NCBI GenBank assembly: GCA_964221845.1
Contig: CAXPZW010000017.1
Location: 1-34,343 of the forward strand
Direction of reading: 5' to 3'
Length of the DNA: 34,343 nt
DNA from: CAXPZW01 sp964221845
GTDB taxonomy: Bacteria > Bacteroidota > Bacteroidia > Flavobacteriales_D > Sanyastnellaceae
The notes below the pieces were generated by a model. The model had not been told where the DNA came from, did not search any database, and saw nothing but the letters and a program-made list of their open reading frames with translations. Positions 8,018 through 16,482 of the stretch are shown piece by piece. The position numbers and the translations under genes are program-made. Numbering within the stretch: position 1 is the first letter of the stretch; every line of letters begins with the position of its first letter.

Positions 8018-9952
8018 TTACGCGAGCAAGGCTTCAATTTCGGCCTGCACGTGGTTGCAGAAATCGGCTACTGACATGGCTCCCATGTCTCCTTCGCCCT
8101 GCTTTCGTGGGGCTACTTGGCCGCTTTCGGCTTCCTTCTCTCCTACAATCAGCATGTATGGAACCCGCTCCAGCTCTGCTTCACGGATCTTTTTGCCAAT
8201 TTTTTCGCCTCGCGCGTCAACGGAGGCGCGAATATCGGATTTTTCCAGGACTTCTAAAACCTCGTTCGCGTAGTCGTTGAATCGGTCCGAAATCGGCAAA
8301 ATGCGCACTTGTTCCGGGGTGAGCCAGAGTGGGAACTTACCCGCACAGTGCTCGATCAGAATGGCCACAAATCGCTCCATGGATCCAAACGGCGCGCGGT
8401 GAATCATCACCGGACGGTGCTTTTGGTTGTCCGAACCGGTGTACTCGAGCTCAAAGCGCTCGGGCAGGTTGTAGTCCAGCTGTACGGTACCCAACTGCCA
8501 TTTACGGCCGATGGCATCGCGTACCATGAAGTCCAACTTGGGACCGTAGAAGGCCGCCTCGCCATACTCCACAACCGTGTTCAGTCCTTTTTCGGTGGCC
8601 ACCTCGGCAATCGCCTTTTCGGCCGACTCCCAGTTGGCTTCTGAACCGATGTACTTCTCGGGCTTCTCGGGATCACGCAACGAAACTTGTGCGATGAAAT
8701 CCTGGAAATCGAGGGTTTTGAAGATGTACAGCACCAGGTCGATCACTTTGCCGATTTCTTCCTTGATCTGCTCTTGCATGCAGAAGATGTGGGCGTCGTC
8801 CTGGGTAAAGCCGCGTACGCGGGTCAAGCCGTGCAGCTCGCCACTTTGCTCGTAGCGGTACACCGTGCCAAACTCTGCCAAACGCAACGGAAGGTCTTTG
8901 TACGAGCGGGGCTCGGCATTGAAGATCTCGCAGTGGTGCGGGCAGTTCATGGGCTTGAGTAAGTACACCTCTCCTTCTTGCGGAGTTTGGATGGGGCGGA
9001 AGCTGTCTTCGCCGTACTTGTCCCAGTGGCCTGAGGTTTCGTAGAGTTTTTTGTTGCCGATGTGCGGGGTGACCACTTGCTGGTAACCGGCCTTGCGTTG
9101 CGCGCGCTTGAGGAAATCCTCGAGGCGGCCGCGCAGGTCAGCACCTTTGGGCAGCCAGAGTGGCAAGCCCTGCCCTACGCTCTGGGAGAACGAGAACAGT
9201 CCGAGCTCTTTGCCCAGCTTGCGGTGGTCGCGTTTTTTGGCTTCCTCTAGCAGCGCCAAGTGCTCCTTAAGTTGCTGCTTCTTGGGGAAGGTGACGCCGT
9301 ATATACGGGTCAGTTGCGCGCGGTTTTCGTCGCCCTTCCAGTAGGCGCCCGCTACGTTCAGCAGCTTGATGGCCTTGATGGCACCGGTGTGCGGGATGTG
9401 CGGTCCGCGGCACAAATCGGTAAAGCCGCCTTGGGTGTAAAAGGTGATGGTGCCGTCCTCCAAATCAGAGATCAGCTCCAGCTTGTATTCGTCGCCCTTT
9501 TCTTCGAAGTACTTCACGGCATCGGCCTTGGAGACTTCCTTGCGGACGAAGGGGTTCTTTTGCTTGGCGAGTTCGGCCATCTTCTGCTCGACTTTGGGAA
9601 AGTCCTTGTCTGAGAAGACGTGCTCGCCAAAGTCGATGTCGTAGTAGAAGCCGTTTTCGATGGGGGGACCAATGGCCAGCTTGATGCCCGGGTAGAGGGC
9701 CTCAAAGGCTTCAGCCATCAAGTGGGCCGAAGAGTGCCACATGGTGCTTTTGCCGGCGTCGTCGTTCCAGGTGAGGAGCTTGAGTTCGGCGTTTTCGGTG
9801 ATCGGGCGCTGCGCGTCGCGCACTTCTCCGTTCACTTCTGCTGCAAGTACATTGCGTGCGAGTCCTTCGCTGATGGACAGCGCAATGTCCATGGCAGTGG
9901 TGCCCTCGGCTACTTTACGAACAGAGCCGTCCGGCAGGGTAATGTCAATCAT
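8018..9952 (-). CDS. thrS: Threonine-tRNA ligase
   Basis: The 644-residue enzyme charges tRNA-Thr with threonine. It has the full class II ThrRS layout: an N-terminal TGS domain (1-60), an editing domain (about 65-225) with HSSAH at 73-77 and Cys181 in DLCRGPH, the catalytic core (about 245-535) with MNCPHHCEIF in which Cys337 is the expected zinc ligand, and an anticodon-binding domain (about 540-640). The start MIDITLPDGS agrees with the family. It is the first gene of thrS-infC-rpmI-rplT and has a good promoter immediately upstream (9972-10001). No tRNA-like operator or T-box was recognised in the very short leader. Confidence 0.98.
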   Translation of the reverse strand: MIDITLPDGSVRKVAEGTTAMDIALSISEGLARNVLAAEVNGEVRDAQRPITENAELKLLTWNDDAGKSTMWHSSAHLMAEAFEALYPGIKLAIGPPIENGFYYDIDFGEHVFSDKDFPKVEQKMAELAKQKNPFVRKEVSKADAVKYFEEKGDEYKLELISDLEDGTITFYTQGGFTDLCRGPHIPHTGAIKAIKLLNVAGAYWKGDENRAQLTRIYGVTFPKKQQLKEHLALLEEAKKRDHRKLGKELGLFSFSQSVGQGLPLWLPKGADLRGRLEDFLKRAQRKAGYQQVVTPHIGNKKLYETSGHWDKYGEDSFRPIQTPQEGEVYLLKPMNCPHHCEIFNAEPRSYKDLPLRLAEFGTVYRYEQSGELHGLTRVRGFTQDDAHIFCMQEQIKEEIGKVIDLVLYIFKTLDFQDFIAQVSLRDPEKPEKYIGSEANWESAEKAIAEVATEKGLNTVVEYGEAAFYGPKLDFMVRDAIGRKWQLGTVQLDYNLPERFELEYTGSDNQKHRPVMIHRAPFGSMERFVAILIEHCAGKFPLWLTPEQVRILPISDRFNDYANEVLEVLEKSDIRASVDARGEKIGKKIREAELERVPYMLIVGEKEAESGQVAPRKQGEGDMGAMSVADFCNHVQAEIEALLA

Positions 9953-9971
9953 GGTGTCCGTTTCTGGCGGG

Positions 9972-10001
9972 CAAAGATACCCAATTCAAAGTCGCATTCA
10001 G
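9972..10001 (-). promoter_or_regulatory. Promoter of the thrS operon
   Basis: On the minus strand TATCTTTG (9979-9972) is an exact TAnnTTTG -7 box. Nineteen bases upstream is CTG (10001-9999), two of three bases of the TTG -33 element. The predicted start of transcription falls about 10 bases ahead of the thrS ATG, so the leader is very short. Confidence 0.65.
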
Positions 10002-10008
10002 CGGTCTT

Positions 10009-10515
10009 CTACGGCTTGGTGCGCACCTTGTTCCAGTCTTTGACTTGCCATTTGATCCATGCGGTGGAAATGTGGTTGCCGTGGTCGTCGGTGCATTTGA
10101 CTTCAAAGCTCACCAACACGGCGTCTTGGGTCTTAAGGGGTTCGATGACTTCGGCCTCGAGTTTTTCCAACGGGATTTCGAAGTGGGTATGGACCGCGGT
10201 CTTGGCTTGGTAGTGGTAACTCACCTCCATGTTTTGCATGATGAGTCGGTACTTTTTTGAGTCCAAACACGACAACAGCGCAATGCCGCAAGACAGCTCA
10301 CTGACGGTGGCCAAACAGCACGCGTGAATGCCCCCCAAGTGGTTTTTGTTCTTGCGAATGAACGGTGCGGTACACGACACAAATCCAGGCTTGATGTCGT
10401 CCACCTTGAACTTGTGAGGCCCGTTGAAGGGGATGCCTTTGCGCAACAAAAATCCCAGCTTGCGTCGTCCGATGGCCGACTCATAGGCCGATTCAAAAAA
10501 GGGGGTTAGGTTCAT
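10009..10515 (-). CDS. DUF4442 hotdog-fold protein
   Basis: The 168-residue product matches the DUF4442 family, a hotdog-fold group related to thioesterases. The family pattern is visible as PFIRKNKNHLGGIHACCLATVSEL (about 52-75), where the NHLGGIHA segment corresponds to the strand and long central helix, followed by YRLIMQNMEVSYHYQAKT and an edge-strand region ending in KWQVKDW. A thioesterase-like role on acyl-CoA or acyl-ACP is possible, but no catalytic residues can be assigned from sequence alone and the substrate is unknown. The gene follows a terminator at 10560-10592, so it is probably transcribed separately from the MazG-like gene upstream. A second, divergent DUF4442 protein is encoded at 26452-26910. 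Confidence 0.8.
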   Translation of the reverse strand: MNLTPFFESAYESAIGRRKLGFLLRKGIPFNGPHKFKVDDIKPGFVSCTAPFIRKNKNHLGGIHACCLATVSELSCGIALLSCLDSKKYRLIMQNMEVSYHYQAKTAVHTHFEIPLEKLEAEVIEPLKTQDAVLVSFEVKCTDDHGNHISTAWIKWQVKDWNKVRTKP

Positions 10516-10559
10516 GACTTCAAGGTGGGAAGAATTTGGAGATGCTCGGCACGCCGAAT

Positions 10560-10592
10560 AAAAAAACCGCCCGGCAGGAACCGAGCGGTTTT
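10560..10592 (-). terminator. Terminator downstream of the MazG-like gene/structured RNA candidate
   Basis: AAAACCGC at 10563-10570 pairs with GCGGTTTT at 10585-10592, with an additional inner CGG/CCG pairing. On the minus strand the stem is followed by seven U residues (10566-10560), so termination is directed leftward, just before the DUF4442 gene. Confidence 0.8.
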
Positions 10593-10720
10593 CGAAATCC
10601 GATTTACATCATCCCATTGGCCGGCCGGGTACACAGAAGGGACCGGCTAGTTTCGTGTCGTCCGCACTTGTTCACAGTAAATCGGAACCAAAACCACCGT
10701 CGGACCAGAGTGAACAAATA
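10593..10720 (-). ncRNA. Candidate structured RNA upstream of a terminator
   Basis: Between the MazG-like gene and the terminator lie three long complementary pairs on the minus strand. These are a 10-bp pair (10686-10677 with 10607-10598), an 8-bp pair TTGTTCAC/GTGAACAA (10717-10710 with 10675-10668) and a 5-bp pair GTCCG/CGGAC (10705-10701 with 10664-10660), plus a GC-rich local hairpin near 10622-10647. The pairs cross, so they would form a pseudoknot or alternative structures. No protein-coding frame explains the segment. It could be a free-standing small RNA, a long 3' tail of the MazG-like gene, or a leader with attenuation for the DUF4442 gene. A 6S-like RNA was considered but cannot be confirmed. 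No good promoter was identified. Confidence 0.35.
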
Positions 10721-10744
10721 CTGGTCACAACGGCTCTGAACACG

Positions 10745-11155
10745 TTATGAAGCTACCTGCTCCGCGGGATGGAGGATGGCATCAATGTCGGGTTTGAAAT
10801 ACTGATCGCTTTTCAAAATCTTGCCGTCTTCGCGCAAGATGGGCTGGCCATCGGCGCCCAGCTTGCTCATGTTGGAGCGCTGGATCTCCTGAAAAACTTC
10901 GACAATCTTGTCCTGCAAGCCGTGCTTGAGGATGGTGCCGCACAAGATGTAAAGTTGGTCCCCGAGGGCATCTGCGATTTCGGTCAAATCCCCGTCGCGG
11001 GCTGCCTGGAGGTACTCTTCGTTCTCTTCTGCCATCAATCGGTGGCGCAATTGCACGTCAGCGGTGCTGATTGCGGCGCGGGGCTCGTACGCGTTTTGAA
11101 TGCCAAACGCATTGTGGAACTGCTCAACGCAGCCGATGATGTCCTTAAACTCCAT
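10745..11155 (-). CDS. MazG-like nucleotide pyrophosphohydrolase
   Basis: With the start at MEFKDIIGCVEQFHNAFGI (ATG 11155) the product has 136 residues; an in-frame extension further upstream has no family support. The sequence matches the all-alpha NTP pyrophosphohydrolase group close to Deinococcus DR2231. It has the metal-binding EENEE helix (E-E-x-x-E, about 46-50), the paired IADALGDQLYILCG helix supplying the acidic residues, and the conserved HRSNMSKL-like segment (here QRSNMSKLGADG). These enzymes hydrolyse noncanonical or excess nucleoside triphosphates, often dUTP-like, to monophosphates and pyrophosphate, cleaning the nucleotide pool. It is a separate minus-strand gene, divergent from the bat operon. 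The exact substrate is not predictable. Confidence 0.85.
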   Translation of the reverse strand: MEFKDIIGCVEQFHNAFGIQNAYEPRAAISTADVQLRHRLMAEENEEYLQAARDGDLTEIADALGDQLYILCGTILKHGLQDKIVEVFQEIQRSNMSKLGADGQPILREDGKILKSDQYFKPDIDAILHPAEQVAS

Positions 11156-11345
11156 TTGCCGAAATGTAGCAGGAACCCGCCGACGCCACCCAAAGGCCTG
11201 GCCTTCAGTTGTCCACGATGGTGCCACATTTTTCCACTTAACAATCACAAGTCTCTGCTTATCAAATCCTTAACATCGTTTAACGCCCTACAAAACTGCA
11301 CTCCTAACTGACCTGCTGAACTTTGTTTGAACCCCTGGCGCGTGC

Positions 11346-11376
11346 TTGCGGACAGTGGGATGTGCTGATTATTTTG
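11346..11376 (+). promoter_or_regulatory. Weak candidate promoter of the bat operon
   Basis: TTG at 11346-11348 and TATTTTG at 11370-11376, 21 bp apart, approximate the Bacteroidota promoter, although the -7 box is one base short of TAnnTTTG. It lies 50 bp before the moxR start, in the 270-bp gap between the divergent MazG-like and moxR genes. Confidence 0.3.
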
Positions 11377-11425
11377 CGGCGCTTTCGGTTCTGCCCGAAC
11401 TGAGGACGTCACCAAACCACTGAAT

Positions 11426-12451
11426 ATGGAAGAGTCTCTGGGGGGAGCGGTGCCCCAACCGCCCACCGACATTCAAGCCCTGAGCGAACGCATCAAGCAA
11501 GAGAGCGCGTTTGTGGAACTGCTTCAACACGAAATGGACAAAGTCATCATCGGCCAACGGGACATGACCCAAAAGCTGATGATTGGTTTGTTGAGCAACG
11601 GGCACGTGCTGCTAGAAGGGGTTCCGGGTCTGGCCAAAACACTGGCCATCAACACCCTAGCCAAAGCCACCAACGTCAGCTTCAACCGCATCCAATTCAC
11701 CCCAGACCTGTTGCCTGCGGACTTGTTGGGTACCCTCATCTACAATCAAAAGAAAGAGGAGTTTGCCGTGAAGAAAGGCCCGGTGTTCGCCAACTTCATT
11801 TTGGCCGATGAGGTCAACCGCGCTCCCGCCAAGGTGCAATCGGCGCTGCTGGAAGCCATGCAGGAACGCCAAGTGACCATCGGCCCCGACACCTATCCTC
11901 TGCCAGAGCCCTTCCTGGTGTTGGCCACGCAAAACCCAGTTGAGCAGGAGGGCACCTACCCTCTGCCCGAGGCCCAAGTGGACCGCTTCATGCTCAAGGT
12001 TGTGATCGGCTACCCCAGCAAGGACGAAGAAAAACGCATCATCCGCAGCAACATCAGCGCAGGAGCGCGTCCGCAACCCCAGCCCGTGATCACTCCTGAA
12101 CAGATCGTGCGAGCGCGTAACACGGTTCGCGAGGTGTACATGGACGAGAAAATCGAGCAGTACATCGTGGACATCGTGTTTGCCAGCCGCAGTCCAGAAG
12201 AATATGGTTTGGGTCATCTCAAAAACCTCATCCAGTTCGGCGGTTCGCCGCGTGCCAGTATCAACATGGCGCTGGCGGCCAAGGCCTACGCCTTTTTGAA
12301 GCACCGCGGATATGTCATTCCTGAAGACGTGCGCGCAGTGTGCATGGATGTGATGCGCCATCGCATCGGCATCACCTACGAGGCCGAGGCCGAAAACATC
12401 ACCCAGGAGCAAATCATCACCGAAATCCTCAACCGCGTAGAGGTGCCTTAA
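11426..12451 (+). CDS. moxR: MoxR-family AAA+ ATPase
   Basis: The 341-residue product is a MoxR-type AAA+ ATPase. The Walker A motif GVPGLAKT is at 65-72 and the Walker B FILADE at 124-129, followed by the MoxR signature NRAPAKVQSALLEAMQER; the sensor region LATQNPVEQEGTYPLPEAQ(V)DRF also fits the family exactly. MoxR ATPases act as chaperones that use ATP to mature or remodel partner complexes, typically together with VWA-domain proteins. Here it is the first gene of the bat operon. The DUF58 gene starts 14 bp after its stop, the widest gap in the whole chain. The product should be cytoplasmic and act on the membrane-anchored VWA proteins encoded downstream. Confidence 0.95.
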   Translation: MEESLGGAVPQPPTDIQALSERIKQESAFVELLQHEMDKVIIGQRDMTQKLMIGLLSNGHVLLEGVPGLAKTLAINTLAKATNVSFNRIQFTPDLLPADLLGTLIYNQKKEEFAVKKGPVFANFILADEVNRAPAKVQSALLEAMQERQVTIGPDTYPLPEPFLVLATQNPVEQEGTYPLPEAQVDRFMLKVVIGYPSKDEEKRIIRSNISAGARPQPQPVITPEQIVRARNTVREVYMDEKIEQYIVDIVFASRSPEEYGLGHLKNLIQFGGSPRASINMALAAKAYAFLKHRGYVIPEDVRAVCMDVMRHRIGITYEAEAENITQEQIITEILNRVEVP

Positions 12452-12465
12452 ACCCTGATTGATCC

Positions 12466-13332
12466 ATGGAAACCGCTGACTTGCTGAAAAAAGTAAGGGC
12501 CATCGAGATCAAAACCCGTGGCCTCTCGAACCAGGTGTTCTCGGGCGAATACCAAGCGGCCTTCAAGGGCCGAGGTATGGCCTTTGCCGAGAACCGCGAG
12601 TACCAACACGGCGACGAAGTGCGCACCATCGACTGGAACGTGACCGCGCGCATGGGCCGTCCGTTTGTCAAGGTGTTTGAGGAAGAGCGCGAGCTGACCG
12701 CTATGATTTTGGTGGACGTCAGCGCCTCTGAAAATTTCGGGACCCAGGGCCAATTGAAGCGCCAACTCATTGCCGAGTTGACCGCCGTGCTGGCCTTCTC
12801 AGCCATCCAGAACAACGACAAGATTGGGGTATTGCTCTTCACCGATCGGGTGGAAAAGTTCATCCCTCCCAAAAAAGGCAAGTCGCACATCCTGCGCATC
12901 ATCCGAGAGCTGTTGGACTTCACGCCCGAAGGCACCGGCACCGACATCGGTATGGCCTTGGAATACCTGATGCGCGTGCAAAAGCGCCGCGCCATCACCT
13001 TTGTGCTTTCGGACTTTATGGACGACGGCTTTGACCACGCCTTAAGCATGGCCCGCCGCCGCCACGACCTGGTGGCTCTGCACGTTTTTGACCGCCACGA
13101 ACGCGACCTGCCCGACCTGGGCTTGGTGCAATTCGCCGACCCCGAAACCGGGGAACGCAAGTGGATCGACACCTCGCGCAAAAAAGTGCGCGAAGCCTAC
13201 GCTAAAGCCCGCCGAAACTGGGAAAAGCAGCTGGGCGAACGCTTGACCCGCTGCGGAGTGGACGTAGCACACCTGGCCACCGGCGCGGACTACGTGCGGC
13301 CCCTCATGAACCTGTTTAAACAGCGCGGATGA
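12466..13332 (+). CDS. DUF58 domain protein of the bat operon
   Basis: This 288-residue protein belongs to the DUF58 family, regular partners of MoxR ATPases. The conserved core is YQHGDEVRTIDWNVTAR followed by FEEERE. A von Willebrand factor A-like region after it contains DVSAS, which matches the MIDAS pattern DxSxS. There is no signal peptide or clear membrane helix, so it is probably cytoplasmic. Its molecular function is not established; it probably links the ATPase to the membrane complex. Its stop codon overlaps the start of the next gene by ATGA (13329-13332), which suggests coupled translation and fixed stoichiometry. Confidence 0.92.
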   Translation: METADLLKKVRAIEIKTRGLSNQVFSGEYQAAFKGRGMAFAENREYQHGDEVRTIDWNVTARMGRPFVKVFEEERELTAMILVDVSASENFGTQGQLKRQLIAELTAVLAFSAIQNNDKIGVLLFTDRVEKFIPPKKGKSHILRIIRELLDFTPEGTGTDIGMALEYLMRVQKRRAITFVLSDFMDDGFDHALSMARRRHDLVALHVFDRHERDLPDLGLVQFADPETGERKWIDTSRKKVREAYAKARRNWEKQLGERLTRCGVDVAHLATGADYVRPLMNLFKQRG

Positions 13333-14261
13333 AGGCCCGATTGCTGGTCATAGCATGCCTGCTCGCAGGAGTCACTTCCTGGGGCAAAGAGGCCTCGGTC
13401 TCCGCCGATCGTGATAGCCTGCGCTTGGGCGAGCCGGTGTACCTCTCGCTGCGCGTGTGCCATGACATCAGCACAGATTCACTCACCGTCCAATGGCCCA
13501 GTTGGCCTGAGGAACTGATTCCTGGCGTGGAAGTGTTGCTGGCCGATACCCAGCGCACTTATGTGCCCGATGCACAAGCTCCCTACTTCCATTGCCAAGA
13601 ACAAGTGCTGGTGGTGACCGTGTGGGACACGGGATTTGTAGCGCTGCCACCGTTTACGCTGCCCACCACCTCAGGGCAGCTCCAAACTGGACCGTTGTTG
13701 CTTTACAGCGCCGGGCCGGAGGTGGACCACAGCGGAACGTTTCAAGACGTCAAACCACCACTTCCGCTGGTCTACACCAACACCGATTGGCTCATCGACC
13801 ATTGGTACTTTGTGTTGGGGGGCCTGCTGGGTGCAGCAGCCCTGCTCTGGTTCTTGCTGCGCAGCAAACCCTTGCCTGAAAGTACACCTACGCCCGAAGC
13901 GCCGCGCGAGGCCATGCCCCACATCCAAGCCTTCGAGGCCTTGGAAGCGTTGCAAAAGCAGCAGTTGTGGCAACAAGGAAAAATCAAACGCTACCACAGC
14001 GCGCTCAGCGATGTGTTCCGGCAATACCTGGAAGGACGCTACCAAATTGCCGCGCTAGAGGCCACCTCGGATGAAATTCTGGATGCGCTTCGCGGCCGAG
14101 GATTGCCGGCAGATGTGTTGCAGGAGATCGCCCCCACCCTGCGCCTCTCCGACTTGGTGAAGTTTGCCAAACACAAGCCCTCACCCACCGATCACCAAAC
14201 CGCCTGGGAAGCAGTCCACCGCTTTGTGGAACGCACCCGGCCCCAACTCCCAAGCGCATGA
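13329..14261 (+). CDS. Single-pass membrane protein of the bat operon, function unknown
   Basis: The 310-residue protein has a signal peptide (about 1-19), an extracytoplasmic beta-rich part (about 22-150) with two cysteines (44 and 89), one transmembrane helix (about 158-177), and a cytoplasmic helical tail. The tail contains LEALQKQQLWQQGKIKRYHSALSDVF followed by an RQYLEG segment. This tail resembles the membrane-proximal domain of BatD and DUF4381-type proteins, where it follows a single anchor in the same way. I do not recognise a named family for the whole protein. It overlaps both neighbours by 4 bp, so it is clearly an operon member and likely part of the Bat complex. A role in anchoring or sensing on the outer face is inference from topology. 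Confidence 0.85.
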   Translation: MKARLLVIACLLAGVTSWGKEASVSADRDSLRLGEPVYLSLRVCHDISTDSLTVQWPSWPEELIPGVEVLLADTQRTYVPDAQAPYFHCQEQVLVVTVWDTGFVALPPFTLPTTSGQLQTGPLLLYSAGPEVDHSGTFQDVKPPLPLVYTNTDWLIDHWYFVLGGLLGAAALLWFLLRSKPLPESTPTPEAPREAMPHIQAFEALEALQKQQLWQQGKIKRYHSALSDVFRQYLEGRYQIAALEATSDEILDALRGRGLPADVLQEIAPTLRLSDLVKFAKHKPSPTDHQTAWEAVHRFVERTRPQLPSA

Positions 14262-15334
14262 GACGGGAAACCTGGTGGTGCATAGCAGCGATAGTGGCAG
14301 GCCTGTTGGCCAGCCTGTTTCTGTTTTGGCGGGAGCACGACCGTTACGAATGGGCCGTGCCCGAAGCGTTTTGGGGACTGCTCGCCATTCCTACGTTGGG
14401 CGCATGGACCTTGTGGAAGCACAGCTCCCAAGTGGGTGTGTTGCACAACAGTGCGCGCACGGCTTGGCAAGGATTGCCCGAGAGCGTAGTGGCACTGAGT
14501 CGCCACGGACTGGTTGCGCTGCGTATGGTGGCACTGACGGCGTTGGTGCTCGTGCTGGCGCGACCGCAATCCAGCAAAGACTTGGTGGATCAAACCACCG
14601 AAGGCATTGACATCATCATGGCCATGGACGTGTCCACCTCCATGCTCGCACGGGATTTTCGCCCGAACCGCTTGGAGTCGGCCAAGGAGGTGGCCCAAGA
14701 CTTTGTGAACGGTCGCAACAACGACCGCATCGGCGTAGTGGTGTACGAAGGCGAAAGCTACACCCAAGTACCGCTCACCACCGATCACCGCGTGGTGCGC
14801 ACAGCGTTGAGCGAGTTGGAAGCAGGCATGATTGAAGGCGGCACCGCCATTGGCATGGGCCTGGCCACCGCCGTAAACCGCTTACAGAACAGCACGGCCA
14901 AAAGCAAAGTGGCCATCCTGCTGACCGACGGCGAAAACAACGCCGGCCAAATCAAACCCCTGGATGCCGCGCGTTTGGCCGAGACCTTTGATGTGCGGGT
15001 CTACACCATTGGGGTGGGCGGATCGGGTAAGGTGCCCATTGCCAAGTGGAACCCTATGCTCCAACGCGAGGAAATCGTGTACATCGATTCCAAGATCGAC
15101 GAGCCCACCTTGACCGAAATGGCCGAGATGACCGGCGGACAGTACTTCCGCGCGAGCAGCCGCAACAAACTCGCCGAGATCTACCAAGAAATCAACGCGC
15201 TGGAAACCACGCGCTTCAACACCACGCGGTACAGCCAAAAGTCTGAGAAGTACGCCCCGTACCTCTGGCTGGCCTTGGCGGTGTTGCTGGCAGAAATTTT
15301 ACTGCGTCAATCCGTATACCGCTGGACCGCATGA
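14258..15334 (+). CDS. batA: Aerotolerance VWA protein BatA
   Basis: The 358-residue protein has membrane helices near 8-24, 33-52 and 84-101, a von Willebrand factor A domain (about 115-300), and a closing membrane helix (about 332-350). The metal-ion-dependent adhesion site is complete: D124-V-S126-T-S128, T196 in GGTAIG and D224 in LLTDGENN. Proteins of this layout are named BatA in Bacteroides, where the bat genes were linked to growth under oxygen exposure and cell-envelope integrity. The VWA domain is expected to bind a partner protein through a divalent metal. It overlaps its upstream and downstream genes by ATGA. batA rather than batB is chosen because it is the first of the adjacent VWA pair, the usual order. 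Confidence 0.92.
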   Translation: MRRETWWCIAAIVAGLLASLFLFWREHDRYEWAVPEAFWGLLAIPTLGAWTLWKHSSQVGVLHNSARTAWQGLPESVVALSRHGLVALRMVALTALVLVLARPQSSKDLVDQTTEGIDIIMAMDVSTSMLARDFRPNRLESAKEVAQDFVNGRNNDRIGVVVYEGESYTQVPLTTDHRVVRTALSELEAGMIEGGTAIGMGLATAVNRLQNSTAKSKVAILLTDGENNAGQIKPLDAARLAETFDVRVYTIGVGGSGKVPIAKWNPMLQREEIVYIDSKIDEPTLTEMAEMTGGQYFRASSRNKLAEIYQEINALETTRFNTTRYSQKSEKYAPYLWLALAVLLAEILLRQSVYRWTA

Positions 15335-16482
15335 GCACGCTGCGTGGCACATACCGCATGGGCCGGGCCGTTTGGAGCTTGGTGGGGGTGGAAGCGCTGT
15401 TTTGGCTGCTGCTCGGGTTCGCCTACCTGCTGGTGCGCTTTAACTTTCCCAACGTGGTGTACCACCGCCCCGAGTGGGCCTGGTTGCTGCTTGCCGTTCC
15501 AGCCATCACCGCGTTGCAGTTGGCCAACCTGGCGGTGCGCAACAAACGCCTGAAGCGCTACGCAGACGACGCCACACGCGGTTCGGTGGCGCCGCACATT
15601 TCTACCGGCCGTATGGTGGTGCGTTTTGCCTTGATCCGGTTTGGGTTGGGCTGCTTGGTCATTGGCCTGGTGGATCCCAAGGCCGGGTACGGTGAAAAAG
15701 AAGTCCAGACCTCGGGCATGGAGCTGGTGCTGTGTTTGGACGTGTCCAACAGCATGCTCGCCGAGGACCACACGCCCAACCGCTTGGAGTTGGCCAAACG
15801 CTCCATGCAACAAGTGCTCAAAAACCTCACCGGCGACCGCGTGGCCGTGGTGGTGTTTGCCGGCGAAGCGTACACCACATTGCCCTTGACCACCGACTAC
15901 GAAGCGGCCAAGCTGTTTGTAGATGGCATCAGTACCGACATGGTCTCACGTCAGGGTACCGCCATTGGAGCGGCCATTGATTTGGCTTTGGTGAGCTTCT
16001 CACCCGATCCCGGTGTGGACCGGGCCATTGTGGTGATCACCGATGGCGAGGACCACGAAGGCGGTGCACCTGCAGCCGCGCTGCGTGCCAAAGAAGCCGG
16101 CGTGGATGTGCACGCAGTAGGCATTGGCTCTACCGAAGGTGCTCCCATACCGCAGTACCGCGCAGGGCGCCAAATCGGATTCAAACAAGACCACCAAGGC
16201 AACACCGTAGTGACCGCCCTGAATGTGGGCATGTTGGAAGATTTGGTGGGCGTGTCTGGAGGTGTTTTGGTGCGCGCCGGAGCCACCGACGCCGGACTCG
16301 GGGGGCTGCTCCAACGCCTCAGCGAAGCCGAAAAATCCGACTTGGAAACCCGCACCTTCCGCGAATACCGCCACCGTTTTTGGTGGTTCATCTTGCCCGG
16401 AGCGGCCTTGTTGCTGCTGGAAAGTTTCATCCGCGAACGCCGCCAACGCTGGTCGGCGCCGCTCAATGTCTTGGACGAATGA
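15331..16482 (+). CDS. batB: Aerotolerance VWA protein BatB
   Basis: This 383-residue paralogue of the preceding protein has N-terminal membrane helices (about 15-36, 48-68 and 95-114), a VWA domain (about 128-330) and a final membrane helix near 350-367. The MIDAS residues are D137-V-S139-N-S141, T210 in RQGTAIG and D238 in ITDGEDHEG. The two VWA proteins probably form a heteromeric pair in the inner membrane. The start overlaps the batA stop by ATGA and its own stop overlaps the following gene in the same way. Nothing suggests loss of function. Confidence 0.92.
   Translation: MSTLRGTYRMGRAVWSLVGVEALFWLLLGFAYLLVRFNFPNVVYHRPEWAWLLLAVPAITALQLANLAVRNKRLKRYADDATRGSVAPHISTGRMVVRFALIRFGLGCLVIGLVDPKAGYGEKEVQTSGMELVLCLDVSNSMLAEDHTPNRLELAKRSMQQVLKNLTGDRVAVVVFAGEAYTTLPLTTDYEAAKLFVDGISTDMVSRQGTAIGAAIDLALVSFSPDPGVDRAIVVITDGEDHEGGAPAAALRAKEAGVDVHAVGIGSTEGAPIPQYRAGRQIGFKQDHQGNTVVTALNVGMLEDLVGVSGGVLVRAGATDAGLGGLLQRLSEAEKSDLETRTFREYRHRFWWFILPGAALLLLESFIRERRQRWSAPLNVLDE

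Noticed and set aside
8018..10001. T-box or tRNA-like operator controlling thrS
   Set aside because: The promoter leaves only about 10 bases of leader before the start codon, too short for either.
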